A stretch of DNA of 64,000 nt from Firmicutes bacterium OM04-13BH (GCA_003481745.1 QULP01000004.1:248001-312000); one strand, 5' to 3'; positions 25,841 through 35,544 are shown, numbered from the stretch's first letter. Notes: generated by a model from the letters alone, not told the origin. Translations and numbers: made by a program.

Positions 25841-28489
25841 TTACTTTTCAAGCTGTTTCAGTCTCTCTTTTACCTGTTCCATCATATTTGTATATTTTTC
25901 AAGTTTTGCTTTTTCTTCTGCAACCTTGCTTTCCGGAGCTTTGCTTACGAAGCGTTCATTGCTTAACATTCCTTTTACGCGGGCAAGCTCTTTGTTTAAT
26001 TTTTCTTCTTCCTTGTGAAGTCTTTCTACTTCTTTTTCGATATCTACCAGTTCTGCGAACGGCATATAGATAACTGCCTTTGAAGTTACAGCAGAAACAG
26101 CATCTTCATCGATTCCGGCTTTGTCTGCCTGTACAACAACTTCACTTGCATAACCAAGTGTTCCAAAGAATACTTTTCCATTTTCAAATGTCTCACGGAT
26201 TGCTTCATCTTCAGAAACAACAAATACTTTTGCTTTCTTGCTCGGCGGTACATTCATTCCGGTACGCACATTACGAATGCTTCTGACTGCTTCTTTGATG
26301 ATTTCAACTGCTTCTTCATCCGCTTCAAAATCCCATTTGGCTTTTCTTTCCGGCCAGGAAGCAATCATGATAGATTCTTCTTCCGGACGAAGAGTGCAGT
26401 AGATTTCTTCTGTAATAAACGGCATATATGGATGTAATAATTTCAGTGCATTTCCAAGAACTGTTTTTAAAGTCCAAAGAGCTGCTGCTTTTGTGGTGTC
26501 TTCTTCATTGTACAATCTCGGTTTTACCATTTCGATATACCAGTCGCAGAATTCTTCCCAGATAAAGTCATAGACTTTCTGAACAGCAATACCAAGTTCA
26601 TATTTATCCATATTTTCGGTTACTTCTTCTGCCAGTTTGTTTACTTTAGAAAGAATCCATTTATCGGCACCCGTTAAAGCATTTAAATCAATTTCCTGCG
26701 GTACTTCTGCTTTTTCCAGGTTCATCATGATAAATCTGGAGGCGTTCCATACTTTATTTGCAAAGTTACGGCTTGCTTCTACTCTCTCCCAGTAGAATCT
26801 CATATCATTTCCAGGTGCATTTCCTGTCATCAGAGTCAGACGAAGTGCATCCGCACCATATTTATCGATAACCTCAAGCGGGTCAATTCCATTTCCGAGG
26901 GATTTACTCATTTTACGTCCCTGTGAATCACGTACCAGACCATGAATCAGTACATGATGGAATGGAGTTTTTCCGGTCTGTTCCAGACCTGAGAATACCA
27001 TTCGGATAACCCAGAAGAAAATGATATCATATCCGGTTACCAGTACATCGGTCGGATAGAAATAATTTAATTCTTCTGTATTGTCCGGCCAGCCAAGTGT
27101 TGAGAATGGCCATAATGCAGAAGAGAACCATGTATCAAGGGTATCTTCATCCTGTGTCAGATGTTCACAGCCACATTTCGGGCATACAGACGGCATTTCC
27201 CTTGCAACAACTGTTTCTCCACAGTTATCACAGTAATAAGCCGGGATTCTGTGTCCCCACCATAACTGACGGGAAATACACCAGTCACGAATATTTTCCA
27301 GCCAGTGCATGTAAATCTTATCAAAACGTTCCGGAACGAAAGTCAGGTTGCCATCCTGTAATGTCTTGATTGCAGCCTCTCCCATTTCTTTCATTCTTAC
27401 AAACCACTGCGGTTTAATCATTGGTTCTACGGTTGTACCACAACGATCATGTGTTCCTACACTGTGAGAATGCGGAACAACTTTTACTAAAAGACCAAGC
27501 TCTTCTAAATCTTTTACCATTGCTTTTCTGGCTTCGTAACGATCCATGCCTGCGTATTTTCCACCTAAATCATTAATGGTTGCATCATCGTTCATGATAT
27601 TGATTTCTTCGAGGTTATGACGTTTTCCGACTTCAAAGTCATTCGGGTCATGTGCCGGTGTAATTTTTACACAACCTGTTCCAAATTCTTTATCTACATA
27701 TTCATCAGCGATAACCGGAATTTCTCTGTCTGTCAAAGGCAGTTTTAACATTTTTCCGATTAAATCTTTGTATCTTTCATCTTCCGGGTTAACTGCAACT
27801 GCAGTATCGCCCAACAGAGTTTCCGGACGGGTGGTTGCGATTTCAACGAAACGACCTTCTTCTCCAACAATCGGATAATTGATGTGCCAGAAAAATCCAT
27901 CCTGATCCTCATGTTCCACCTCAGCATCAGAAATAGAGGTCTGGCAGACCGGACACCAGTTGATGATTCTGGAACCTTTGTAAATATATCCTTTTTCGTA
28001 TAAACGGATAAATACCTCTTTGACTGCTTTTGAACAACCTTCATCCATTGTGAAACGTTCTCTGTCCCAGTCAGCAGAAGCACCCAGTTTCTTTAACTGG
28101 TTAATAATTTTTCCGCCGTACTCTTCTTTCCATGCCCAGGCATGTTTTAAGAATTCCTCACGACCTAAATCCTCTTTATTAATCCCCTGCTCTTTTAATT
28201 TTTCGATTACCTTTACTTCTGTAGCGATTGCTGCATGGTCTGTTCCCGGCTGCCACAATGCCTCATATCCCTGCATTCTCTTAAAACGAATCAGGATATC
28301 CTGCATAGTTTCATCCAGTGCATGCCCCATGTGAAGCTGTCCGGTTACATTTGGCGGCGGCATAACGATAGTAAACGGTTTTTTATCTCTGTTTACCTCT
28401 GCGTGAAAATATTTATTATCAAGCCATTTCTGATACAGTCTTTCTTCAAGACCCTTTGGGTCATAAGTTTTTGCAAGTTCTTTGCTCAT
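25841..28489 (-). CDS. valS: Valyl-tRNA synthetase
   Basis: An 882-residue class I synthetase. HIGH motif is HMGH in [14 protein letters not shown], and KMSKS is [11 protein letters not shown]. The CP1 editing domain is present ([17 protein letters not shown]) and the C-terminal coiled coil (about 810-880) is typical of ValRS. CPKC/CDNC zinc-like cysteines occur near residue 420. Control is by a T-box leader directly upstream. The ltaS-like gene follows 25 bases downstream and may be read from the same transcript. Confidence 0.97.
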   Translation of the reverse strand: MSKELAKTYDPKGLEERLYQKWLDNKYFHAEVNRDKKPFTIVMPPPNVTGQLHMGHALDETMQDILIRFKRMQGYEALWQPGTDHAAIATEVKVIEKLKEQGINKEDLGREEFLKHAWAWKEEYGGKIINQLKKLGASADWDRERFTMDEGCSKAVKEVFIRLYEKGYIYKGSRIINWCPVCQTSISDAEVEHEDQDGFFWHINYPIVGEEGRFVEIATTRPETLLGDTAVAVNPEDERYKDLIGKMLKLPLTDREIPVIADEYVDKEFGTGCVKITPAHDPNDFEVGKRHNLEEINIMNDDATINDLGGKYAGMDRYEARKAMVKDLEELGLLVKVVPHSHSVGTHDRCGTTVEPMIKPQWFVRMKEMGEAAIKTLQDGNLTFVPERFDKIYMHWLENIRDWCISRQLWWGHRIPAYYCDNCGETVVAREMPSVCPKCGCEHLTQDEDTLDTWFSSALWPFSTLGWPDNTEELNYFYPTDVLVTGYDIIFFWVIRMVFSGLEQTGKTPFHHVLIHGLVRDSQGRKMSKSLGNGIDPLEVIDKYGADALRLTLMTGNAPGNDMRFYWERVEASRNFANKVWNASRFIMMNLEKAEVPQEIDLNALTGADKWILSKVNKLAEEVTENMDKYELGIAVQKVYDFIWEEFCDWYIEMVKPRLYNEEDTTKAAALWTLKTVLGNALKLLHPYMPFITEEIYCTLRPEEESIMIASWPERKAKWDFEADEEAVEIIKEAVRSIRNVRTGMNVPPSKKAKVFVVSEDEAIRETFENGKVFFGTLGYASEVVVQADKAGIDEDAVSAVTSKAVIYMPFAELVDIEKEVERLHKEEEKLNKELARVKGMLSNERFVSKAPESKVAEEKAKLEKYTNMMEQVKERLKQLEK

Positions 28490-28544
28490 GACTACCTCCT
28501 TGTTTTTATTGGTTTATTTTTTTGCAGACATTTATCATAAAAAT

Positions 28545-28799
28545 AAAAAAGCCTTTACAGATAAAACTGTAAAGGGCGAATGTCCGCGGTACCACCTTGC
28601 TTTTTAACTCTAAGTCTGTTAACGCAGACGACGCGTGAACACCTACGCAGGATGGTTCTTCTTTACAGTCCCCTCACCCTTTCAGCATTCCGGTTCCAAA
28701 GCTACCTTCCACTTGTTCCTCTGAAACGCGCTTTCAGCATTTTGCCGTTCTCTCTGGCAGATTTCCAAATGTACTCCTCTTTTTCAACACCTTTTGCTA
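28545..28799 (-). promoter_or_regulatory. T-box leader of valS
   Basis: The minus strand contains the T-box AAGGTGGTACCGCGGA (28583-28598), which pairs with the acceptor end of uncharged tRNA. After it comes a terminator (28545-28577) with stem CCTTTACAG/CTGTAAAGG and a run of T. The stem I region lies upstream to about 28799. A valine specifier codon should lie in stem I; I could not fix its position by eye. Confidence 0.93.
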
Positions 28800-28805
28800 C
28801 GATAC

Positions 28806-28834
28806 ATCATAATCATAAAAAATCTTTTTGTCAA
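28806..28834 (-). promoter_or_regulatory. Promoter of valS
   Basis: A perfect -35 TTGACA (28829-28834) and -10 TATGAT (28806-28811) are 17 bases apart on the minus strand. The -35 box begins only three bases beyond the T-run of the riboswitch terminator, so valS is set up as a separate transcription unit. Confidence 0.85.
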
Positions 28835-28836
28835 GC

Positions 28837-28867
28837 AAAAAAATGAACCGGAAGTTCCGATTCATTT
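28837..28867 (-). terminator. Terminator ending the cobalamin riboswitch transcript
   Basis: Stem AATGAATCGGAA/TTCCGGTTCATT with a very short loop is followed on the minus strand by seven T. It ends transcription from the riboswitch before the valS promoter. Confidence 0.85.
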
Positions 28868-28891
28868 TACATTCGCTCTTTCTTTATTTAC

Positions 28892-28911
28892 GGGGGAAGT
28901 TTTCTTCCCCC
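28892..28911 (-). other. G/C-rich hairpin downstream of the riboswitch
   Basis: A perfect 8-bp stem GGGGGAAG/CTTCCCCC with a four-base A loop lies 10 bases after the P1 helix of the riboswitch. No T-run follows, so it is not a normal terminator. It includes a purine-rich AGGGGGA that looks like a ribosome binding site but has no start codon at useful distance. Confidence 0.75.
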
Positions 28912-28921
28912 TGCCGTTTAA

Positions 28922-29192
28922 TCAGTCGCATAATTCTATAATGTTCAGGCTCCGAGCTTTGGCATTCCATACGAATTCCAGATACAAAACTTTGGCACGG
29001 AAGTTTTTCACCTTACTGCTGTTAAGCAGGTTTCCTGGCTCATGGATTAACGCTTCGCCGCCCTTCTCATATAATTTTATACAATGGGTATCTCCGGCGT
29101 CACTCCCCATATACAGTGACCGGCTCGCTCAGGCCTTGCACCTGATTCCCTTTTCACCTATTCTGTGCGGTCAGTATAGATGCACTCAACAG
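28922..29192 (-). ncRNA. Cobalamin (B12) riboswitch aptamer without a gene
   Basis: The minus strand shows the conserved pieces in order: AGGTGAAAAGGGAATCAGGT (29132-29160), GAGCGAGCCGGTCACTGT, and the B12 box GAGCCAGGAAACCTGC (29027-29042). A P1 helix can be drawn between 29175-29189 and 28922-28938. It has its own promoter and terminator, but no reading frame of value lies between aptamer and terminator. It lies between the oligopeptide transporter operon and valS. The 62-codon frame that overlaps it is a shadow. Confidence 0.88.
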
Positions 29193-29215
29193 TTCTATGG
29201 AATTATACTAGATCT

Positions 29216-29244
29216 ATAGTACCATTTTCTATCAGATTCGTCAA
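29216..29244 (-). promoter_or_regulatory. Promoter of the orphan cobalamin riboswitch
   Basis: A -35 TTGACG (29239-29244) and -10 TACTAT (29216-29221) are separated by 17 bases on the minus strand. Transcription would start near 29209, about 17 bases before the aptamer, giving an RNA of about 370 bases. A second TATAAT-like box (29198-29203 region) lies within the early transcript. Confidence 0.75.
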
Positions 29245-29296
29245 GTTTCCTTTTACATTTTGCATGATAACTTTTTAAAATCATTATTCTTCTCTG

Positions 29297-30274
29297 TCAT
29301 TTTTTCCAGCATGCCACCAAATGTCCCGGTGTCCTTTCTTCTAATTCCGGTTCCTGCTGCCTGCACAAATCCATCGCATACGGACAACGTGTATGAAATC
29401 GGCATCCGGATGGAACATGGAGCGGACTTGGCAGTTCCCCTTTCATTCCAAACTGTTCCAGACTAAGTGCCCGCTTTGGATCCGCAATTGGAATGGCTTT
29501 CAGAAGCGCCTGTGTATAAGGATGACAAGGATTATCATAAACCTCATCGCTTTCTCCGCTTTCCACAACCTTTCCCAGATACATTACACCGATCCGATCT
29601 GAAATATGGCGTACCATAGATAAATCATGTGCCACAAACAGATAAGTCAGTCCCAGTTCTTTCTGCAAATCTTCTAACACATTGACAACCTGTGCCTGAA
29701 TGGATACATCTAAAGCAGAAATTGGTTCATCACAAAGCAGAAATTCCGGATGAACCGATAACGCCCTTGCAATACCAATGCGCTGACGCTGACCACCGGA
29801 AAATTCATACGCATATTTTCCCATATCGTCTGCCTTCATTCCTACTTTTTCCAGCAAACCTACAATTCGCTGTTCCATCTCTTTTTCAGAAAGCTTTTCA
29901 AAAACTGAAATCGGCTCTGCCATAATTTCTCTTACATTCTGATGTGGATCCAATGCGGAATAAGGATCCTGAAAGATAATCTGCATCCGTTTATGGTAGG
30001 AAAGAAGCTCTTTTCCTTTTATTTTTGTTATATCATCTCCATCATAAGTTAAAGTACCATCCGTAGGTTCGTACATACGAATCAGCGTTCTTCCCAATGT
30101 GGATTTTCCGCATCCGGATTCTCCCACCAGACCAAATGTTTCCCCTCTCTTTATCGAAAGACTCACACGATCTACTGCTTTTACCTGCTGTATCGTTTTT
30201 CCAAAAAAATTTTTTACCGGAAAATACTTCGACAGATTCTTTGCTTCCAGGAGATATTGCTCTTTTGTTTCCAT
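29297..30274 (-). CDS. oppF: Oligopeptide ABC transporter ATP-binding protein OppF type
   Basis: A 325-residue ATPase, one of the two that power peptide import. Walker A GLVGESGCGKSTLGR (about residue 50), ABC signature FSGGQRQRIGIARAL, Walker B FLLCDEPISALDVS, and the C-terminal PSGCRFHTRCPYAMDLC segment (a cysteine motif typical of Opp/Dpp ATPases, which can hold an iron-sulfur cluster) are present. It is last in the operon, two bases after oppD. Confidence 0.93.
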   Translation of the reverse strand: METKEQYLLEAKNLSKYFPVKNFFGKTIQQVKAVDRVSLSIKRGETFGLVGESGCGKSTLGRTLIRMYEPTDGTLTYDGDDITKIKGKELLSYHKRMQIIFQDPYSALDPHQNVREIMAEPISVFEKLSEKEMEQRIVGLLEKVGMKADDMGKYAYEFSGGQRQRIGIARALSVHPEFLLCDEPISALDVSIQAQVVNVLEDLQKELGLTYLFVAHDLSMVRHISDRIGVMYLGKVVESGESDEVYDNPCHPYTQALLKAIPIADPKRALSLEQFGMKGELPSPLHVPSGCRFHTRCPYAMDLCRQQEPELEERTPGHLVACWKK

Positions 30275-30276
30275 AG

Positions 30277-31284
30277 TTATTTCTCCTCTTTCTTCTCTTT
30301 CTCATCCAGTTCTCTTTTTGTGAAAATACATCTGGATGACTGTGTATCTGAATAGGAGCGCATAAGGGGAACTTCTTTTTTACACTCCTCACAGGCAAAT
30401 TTACATCGTGTTACAAAAGGACATCCTTCCGGAGGATTTGCCAAAGATGGTGCCATACCCGGAATCGGTTCCAGACGTTCCCGGCAGCCACTTTCACATT
30501 TCGGAATCGCATGAAGCAAAGCTCTGGTATAAGGATGGGTTGGATTTTCAAAAATTTCTTCTGTTGTTCCTTCCTCCATAATAAGTCCACCATACATTAC
30601 TTCAATTCGCTTTGCCAGAGAAGCTACCACTCCCAAATCATGCGTGATCAAAATAATATTCATATGTTCTGTTTCATTTAACTGTTTTAAAAGCTGTAAA
30701 ATCTGTGCCTGAATCGTCACATCAAGGGCAGTCGTTGGTTCATCTGCAATCAGAAGGCGTGGCTGACAGCACAAAGCCATAGCAATCATTACTCGCTGTC
30801 TCATTCCACCGGAAAATTCGTGAGGATACTGCTCCATACGACTTTCAGGAGAAGAAATTCCTACCTTTGCAAGCATATCCACTGCTACTTTTCTTGCCTC
30901 TTTTTTACTCAGCTTTTGATGACGACACAAGACCTCAGTCATATGGCTTCCTATTTTTTTCAGTGGATTCAAAGCTGTCATAGGGTCTTGAAAAATCATA
31001 GCCATGTCTTTTCCGCGCATCTTTTCTTTTTCTTTCTCTGACATGGATAATAAATCCTTCTTTAACACTTCCAGATGGTCTGCCTGTATCTCTGCATTTT
31101 CTCCAAGCAGTCCCATAACAGATTTCATCGTTACACTTTTTCCACTTCCGGATTCCCCTACAATTGCAAGGATATCCCCTTCATCCACATAAAGAGAAAC
31201 CCCTCGTACTGCCTGAATTTTCTGTTTATGACTTTTAAATACAGTTGTCAGATTGTCGATGGTTAATACTCTATTTTCATTCAT
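30277..31284 (-). CDS. oppD: Oligopeptide ABC transporter ATP-binding protein OppD type
   Basis: A 335-residue ATPase partner of OppF. Walker A AIVGESGSGKSVTMKS, signature FSGGMRQRVMIAMAL, Walker B LLIADEPTTALDVT, and the C-terminal cysteine segment CPFVTRCKFACEEC are clear. It follows the second permease gene by 11 bases with an AGGAG ribosome binding site. Confidence 0.93.
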   Translation of the reverse strand: MNENRVLTIDNLTTVFKSHKQKIQAVRGVSLYVDEGDILAIVGESGSGKSVTMKSVMGLLGENAEIQADHLEVLKKDLLSMSEKEKEKMRGKDMAMIFQDPMTALNPLKKIGSHMTEVLCRHQKLSKKEARKVAVDMLAKVGISSPESRMEQYPHEFSGGMRQRVMIAMALCCQPRLLIADEPTTALDVTIQAQILQLLKQLNETEHMNIILITHDLGVVASLAKRIEVMYGGLIMEEGTTEEIFENPTHPYTRALLHAIPKCESGCRERLEPIPGMAPSLANPPEGCPFVTRCKFACEECKKEVPLMRSYSDTQSSRCIFTKRELDEKEKKEEK

Positions 31285-31295
31285 CTTCTTATCTC

Positions 31296-32162
31296 CTATT
31301 TACTTTCATCCATCACACGCGGATCTACATAAATCCGGAGCAGATTACCCAGCTTGTTAAATGCAAATATAGTCAGCATAATTAAAAGTCCTGGAATAAT
31401 TGCCATATAAACTGCATTTTGCAGATTACTCTGCGCACTTTGCAATAATTTTCCCCAGGATGACAAAGGTTCCTGAATTCCAATTCCCAGAAAGCTTAAA
31501 GAAGATTCTGTCATAATTGCATTTGAAATACTTGTCGTTGCTGCAATAATAATAGTAGGAAGTACAGATGGAATCAGATGTCTGATAACCATTTTAAGTA
31601 AGGACACACCTGTAAAATCTGCATATAATACATATTCCCGCTCCTTTACAGACATTACCTCTGCCCGAACAAGTCGTGCAATCTCCATCCAGGAAAAGAA
31701 TCCAATTACAATAACAATTGATACCAGTCCCTGTTTAAAAAAGATACTGACAACCGTAACCAAAATCAGCCATGGAATAGACTGTAAAACATCTACAATA
31801 CGCATCAGAATACTATCCACGATTCCTCCAAGATATCCTGCCAGAATCCCAACTGTCACACCAATCGTAATACTCATCAACATAGCAAGAACACCAACTA
31901 ATAAAGAAATACGACCTCCATAGATTACACGAGCCAGATAATCACGTCCCACTTCATCTGTTCCAAAAATATGAACACTGCTTGGTGCCTCAAGCATATG
32001 AGAGACATCTGTTTTATTTGGCTCTAACGGCAGCACGGGAGCCAGCAAAGATAAAATCAAAATAATTGCAAGAAAAGCAATCGAAAATATTGCTATTTTA
32101 TCATGCTTTAATGCCTCCCAGACATTTTCCAGACGTTTTTTTTGAGAATCATTCATTGCCAT
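31296..32162 (-). CDS. oppC: Oligopeptide ABC transporter permease OppC type
   Basis: A 288-residue inner-membrane permease with six membrane segments. The beginning DKIAIFSIAFLAIILILSL and the phrase HIFGTDEVGRDYLARVIYGG are typical of OppC/DppC, and the coupling loop EYVLYADFTGVSLLKMVIRH (EAA motif) is visible. It begins four bases after the oppB stop. Confidence 0.94.
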   Translation of the reverse strand: MAMNDSQKKRLENVWEALKHDKIAIFSIAFLAIILILSLLAPVLPLEPNKTDVSHMLEAPSSVHIFGTDEVGRDYLARVIYGGRISLLVGVLAMLMSITIGVTVGILAGYLGGIVDSILMRIVDVLQSIPWLILVTVVSIFFKQGLVSIVIVIGFFSWMEIARLVRAEVMSVKEREYVLYADFTGVSLLKMVIRHLIPSVLPTIIIAATTSISNAIMTESSLSFLGIGIQEPLSSWGKLLQSAQSNLQNAVYMAIIPGLLIMLTIFAFNKLGNLLRIYVDPRVMDESK

Positions 32163-32166
32163 ATAC

Positions 32167-33117
32167 TTACCTCATCTTTCTAATTCTTGGATCTGTTACG
32201 CAATATAAGATATCAGACAACAGATTTCCCAGAACAACCAATGTGGAAGACAAAATCAGGATAATCATAACGATAGGATAATCCATTCCCTGTACCGCTT
32301 TAATAAAGTAAGGTCCAATTCCTGGCCAGCTAAATACGGTCTCTGTAATTACTGCACCTGTTACCAGAGTAGGCAGAGCCATACCAAGTTTTGTGATAAC
32401 CGGAAGCAATACATTTTTACAGACATGTTTAAACATAATTTCCGTACGAGATGCTCCAAAAGCCTTTTGTACCATAACATAATCTTCCGAATACTGAGTA
32501 ATTGTAGAAGAGCGAACATATCGGACATTATCCGGAATAAATGCCAGCGTCAGTACCACATAAGGCATAATAAAATGTAAAAAGAAATCTCCCAGTGTTT
32601 TTACACCTACCGTATGCATACCAAGAATCGGAAGAATTCTCAACCTGTAGCCAAACAGGTAGATAAACAGCATCGCTACCCAGAATGTAGGCATGGCAAT
32701 CCATAAAGAACAAATTCCATCTATCAGTTTATCCTGCCATTTATTTTTATGAGAACCTGCCAGCAATCCAAGTACAATTGCAATCACATAGGCAGTCAGA
32801 TAAGAAGGAAGAACCAGTTTGATTGTGTTTGGAATCCTTATTGCCAGTTCATCAAAGATATTGGTTTTCGTTACAATAGAATAGCCAAAATTTCCATTTA
32901 AAATTCCCTCCAGCCAGCGAATATACTGCACGTAAACCGGCTGATCATATCCATACTTTTCACGAATCATCTGAACCATCTCCGGAGACATCTTCGGAGT
33001 TGTCATAGCATCAATTGCATCATAGGGTGCCAGATGCATTAAAGAAAAACAAAGAATTGTGATTACAATAATCAGAGGAATCGCAGTAAGAATACGTTTT
33101 ACAATATACTTTGCCAT
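32167..33117 (-). CDS. oppB: Oligopeptide ABC transporter permease OppB type
   Basis: A 316-residue permease with six membrane segments. KYIVKRILTAIPLIIVI at the start and the EAA loop EDYVMVQKAFGASRTEIMFKHV are typical of OppB/DppB. The ATG at 33117 follows AAAGGAG; a start nine codons earlier overlaps that site. A hairpin with a T-run lies between it and oppA, so it may be made in smaller amount than the binding protein. Confidence 0.94.
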   Translation of the reverse strand: MAKYIVKRILTAIPLIIVITILCFSLMHLAPYDAIDAMTTPKMSPEMVQMIREKYGYDQPVYVQYIRWLEGILNGNFGYSIVTKTNIFDELAIRIPNTIKLVLPSYLTAYVIAIVLGLLAGSHKNKWQDKLIDGICSLWIAMPTFWVAMLFIYLFGYRLRILPILGMHTVGVKTLGDFFLHFIMPYVVLTLAFIPDNVRYVRSSTITQYSEDYVMVQKAFGASRTEIMFKHVCKNVLLPVITKLGMALPTLVTGAVITETVFSWPGIGPYFIKAVQGMDYPIVMIILILSSTLVVLGNLLSDILYCVTDPRIRKMR

Positions 33118-33142
33118 GTTTTCTCCTTTTTGCTTTTTACTC

Positions 33143-33186
33143 AAAAAAAGACGGAATCCTTCACTTTATTTCAGAAGAATTCCGCC
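33143..33186 (-). terminator. Intercistronic terminator/attenuator between oppA and oppB
   Basis: A strong stem GGCGGAATTCTTC/GAAGGATTCCGTC with seven T follows oppA by 30 bases on the minus strand. The four downstream genes have no clear promoter of their own, so this probably acts as a partial terminator or mRNA-stabilising hairpin giving an excess of binding protein. Confidence 0.8.
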
Positions 33187-33215
33187 CTTTGTAAAAATAA
33201 TAAATCAATACTTAC

Positions 33216-34832
33216 TTATTTTGCAATTTTCAGATTGGAAGTATCCTCAAACGTGTACACCGGAACAAGTCCTGCTTCTTTTACACCTTGAATTCTGTTG
33301 TTTACAACCAGAATCTTATTATTGGAAATAATTGGATAAAATGCACCTGTGTCTTGAATAGCAGCCTGCAATTTTGCATAAGTTTCTTTTCTTGCAGATT
33401 CATCCGTCTCAGAAAATCCTTCTTCAAACAGCTGATCGATTGTATCATATCCACTGTAATGCATAGAATTATAAGCAGCTCCATTCTTAAACAGACTCGA
33501 GAATGTATCAGGGTCAATTCCCATAATATAACCTCCCAGATACATATCATACTCATTATTCGGATCTTTCATTGCATTAGAAACAGCTGTTGCGTCTCCT
33601 CCCGCAAGTTCTACCTCTACACCAACTTCTTTCAGCTGCTCCTGAATCAGAAGTGCCTGTGCAGACTGTACCGGGTCACTGGAACTATATCCAAGTTTCA
33701 ATTTCAGATTACTTACTCCTGCATCTTTCAGCATGCTCTTTGCCTTCTCTACATCCTGATCATACTTCTCTACACCTTCTTCCGTATAGAACTGACTGTT
33801 TGTCGGCAGGAAAGTATACGGAATGCTATAATATTCATCCGACTCATAAGCTGCATCATCCATTGCTTTTTTATCCATAGCAAACAACAGGGCTTTACGG
33901 ACATTTTCATCTGTCACTCTGTTACAGTTAAACTGTAAATATCCTATACGACCCTCACTGTAAGAATATGCTGTCAGATTGTTTGCATCCAAATCCAGTT
34001 TTTTCACCTGCTGTGGTGTCAGCTGATAAGCATCTACTTCTCCATTCTGTAAAGCCAAAATAGCGGTATCTGCATTCTCAATAATCTGGAATACTACATT
34101 TTTAATAGCAGGTTCACCTTTATAATAGTTTTCATTTGCCTCAAATTTCAGATAAGAACCAGATTGATAATCTACCAGTTTATATGGACCGGTTCCTACT
34201 GAATTCATGTTATAATCATTATGTTCAAAGTCCGTTACATCTTTATAGATGTGTTCCGGCATAATAAAAATCTGGCTCAGCATTTCCATAGCAGTAGGTG
34301 TTTCAAATGGAAATGTGAAAGATACGGTATAGTCATCCTTTTTTTCTACTTTTACCGCTCCCTGATCATATACCAGCTGGGAATATGCCCAACCCAGATT
34401 TTCTTCTTTTTCCATAGCTTCATAGGTAAAGACAACATCGTCTGCTGTAAATGGTTCTCCATCTGACCATTTCACATCATCTCTGAGACTGAATGTATAG
34501 GTTTTATTATCATCCGATACTTCACAGTCTTTTGCCAGAAACCAGTTGATTCCATCTGCATTATTCATATACAGCGGAGAATAAATCATCTTAACAGTCG
34601 ATAATCCCCAACGGTCAGATGTTGTAATCACATTAACCGTTTCTGTCGGATCTCCGGAAATCGCATAAGTAAATGTGTCTTTACCGGAAGTTTCTGTAGC
34701 CGCTGTACTCTTATCTGAAGCTGTTTTACTGTCATCTTCCGCAACCGGATCTTTTCCTCCGCAGGCCATCAGACTTGCAGCAAGTACAACAGTCAGAGCA
34801 ACCACAGATGCAAGCTTTGTAATTCTCTTCAT
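33216..34832 (-). CDS. oppA: Oligopeptide-binding lipoprotein (family 5)
   Basis: A 538-residue extracellular solute-binding lipoprotein. The signal peptide ends in the lipobox LMAC (Cys at about residue 24), followed by a Ser/Thr/Asp-rich linker. Family 5 features include LRDDVKWSDGEPFTADDVVFTYEA and GTGPYKLVDYQ. It brings peptides to the OppBCDF importer. The exact ligand cannot be inferred; family 5 also includes dipeptide and nickel carriers. The ATG at 34832 is chosen for the Lys-rich signal start and its GGAGG site. Confidence 0.93.
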   Translation of the reverse strand: MKRITKLASVVALTVVLAASLMACGGKDPVAEDDSKTASDKSTAATETSGKDTFTYAISGDPTETVNVITTSDRWGLSTVKMIYSPLYMNNADGINWFLAKDCEVSDDNKTYTFSLRDDVKWSDGEPFTADDVVFTYEAMEKEENLGWAYSQLVYDQGAVKVEKKDDYTVSFTFPFETPTAMEMLSQIFIMPEHIYKDVTDFEHNDYNMNSVGTGPYKLVDYQSGSYLKFEANENYYKGEPAIKNVVFQIIENADTAILALQNGEVDAYQLTPQQVKKLDLDANNLTAYSYSEGRIGYLQFNCNRVTDENVRKALLFAMDKKAMDDAAYESDEYYSIPYTFLPTNSQFYTEEGVEKYDQDVEKAKSMLKDAGVSNLKLKLGYSSSDPVQSAQALLIQEQLKEVGVEVELAGGDATAVSNAMKDPNNEYDMYLGGYIMGIDPDTFSSLFKNGAAYNSMHYSGYDTIDQLFEEGFSETDESARKETYAKLQAAIQDTGAFYPIISNNKILVVNNRIQGVKEAGLVPVYTFEDTSNLKIAK

Positions 34833-34885
34833 CTTACTCTCTTCCTCCTTATTTTCTCTCTTTTTCAGAGTCACTACTCTTCATT

Positions 34886-34914
34886 ATGCTATCAGCTAAA
34901 AACAATTTTGTCAA
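34886..34914 (-). promoter_or_regulatory. Promoter of the opp operon
   Basis: A perfect -35 TTGACA (34909-34914) and -10 TAGCAT (34886-34891) are 17 bases apart on the minus strand, about 55 bases before the oppA start. Confidence 0.7.
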
Positions 34915-34928
34915 ACATTTCTTGTCCC

Positions 34929-34977
34929 AAAAAGAAATCACCACATCCCGGAAATCTTACGTGGAATGCAGTGATTT
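34929..34977 (-). terminator. Terminator of the SASP gene
   Basis: Arms AAATCACTGCAT/ATGTGGTGATTT form a long imperfect hairpin ending in CTTTTT on the minus strand, two bases after the gene. Confidence 0.75.
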
Positions 34978-34979
34978 TG

Positions 34980-35180
34980 TCATTTTTGATTTTTGATTTT
35001 TTCTCTTTTTTTCCGTGTCATAATGCCACCGATTCTACCGGTTTCTTTTGCAGAGAGACTCTTCCATCCATCTTTCAAAACTCTGTCTAAAAGCCCGAGT
35101 TCTTCTGCTATCTCATATTTCACTTTTTCTTCGGGAGTCAGACTTTCCAAATCAATCTCTTTTTGCTTTTTTTGACTCAT
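34980..35180 (-). CDS. Small acid-soluble spore protein, alpha/beta-like (SspF type)
   Basis: A 66-residue, lysine-rich protein. The segment KVKYEIAEELGLLDRV matches the first alpha/beta SASP motif, and KETGRIGGIMTRKKRE the second GRxGG motif. Such proteins coat and protect spore DNA and are cut by the Gpr protease at germination. The spacing and the absence of the usual NG before the GG suggest the divergent SspF-like branch. No clear sigma-G promoter was seen upstream. Confidence 0.82.
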   Translation of the reverse strand: MSQKKQKEIDLESLTPEEKVKYEIAEELGLLDRVLKDGWKSLSAKETGRIGGIMTRKKREKIKNQK

Positions 35181-35289
35181 TTTATACTCCTTTTTCCTTA
35201 TATGTACTCTCAGAATTTTGAGCGTACAGGAATTCTTATTCTTTTATACAGGAGTATTGCCTGAAATTTTTATTTTATACCGTTTCTTT

Positions 35290-35475
35290 TTATTTTGGGA
35301 TAATAATTGACGCAATAATATAAGCAATAATTCCTGTTCCTGCACCAATACAGCTTAAGATTACCCATGCCAGACGAACCAACGTCGGGTCAATATCAAA
35401 ATATTCTGCAATTCCTCCGCAGACGCCTGCTAACATGTAATTGGTTGATGAACGATATAATCTTTTATTCGACAT
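35290..35475 (-). CDS. PspC domain membrane protein
   Basis: A 61-residue protein that is one PspC domain: RLYRSSTNYMLAGVCGGIAEYFDIDPTLVRLAW, then one hydrophobic segment ending IASIIIPK. PspC proteins sit in the membrane and in other bacteria help sense envelope stress. It comes last in the padR-DUF1700-DUF4097-pspC set, 69 bases after the DUF4097 gene and preceded by AGGAGG. Confidence 0.92.
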   Translation of the reverse strand: MSNKRLYRSSTNYMLAGVCGGIAEYFDIDPTLVRLAWVILSCIGAGTGIIAYIIASIIIPK

Positions 35476-35544
35476 AATAAATTCCTCCTAAATTCAAAAT
35501 CTTCCTAATTTAATATAGTTCATACAGAAATGTAAAAATGAACG

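Noticed and set aside
28779..28848. A 22-codon ATG frame after the riboswitch (in the terminator and valS promoter)
   Set aside because: It has no ribosome binding site and runs through the terminator stem and the valS promoter.
28922..29110. A 62-codon minus-strand frame
   Set aside because: It overlaps the conserved parts of the cobalamin riboswitch, has no ribosome binding site and no recognisable protein features.
35181..35289. A sigma-G promoter for the SASP gene
   Set aside because: A CATATAA resembling a -10 box is present but no matching -35 at the expected distance.
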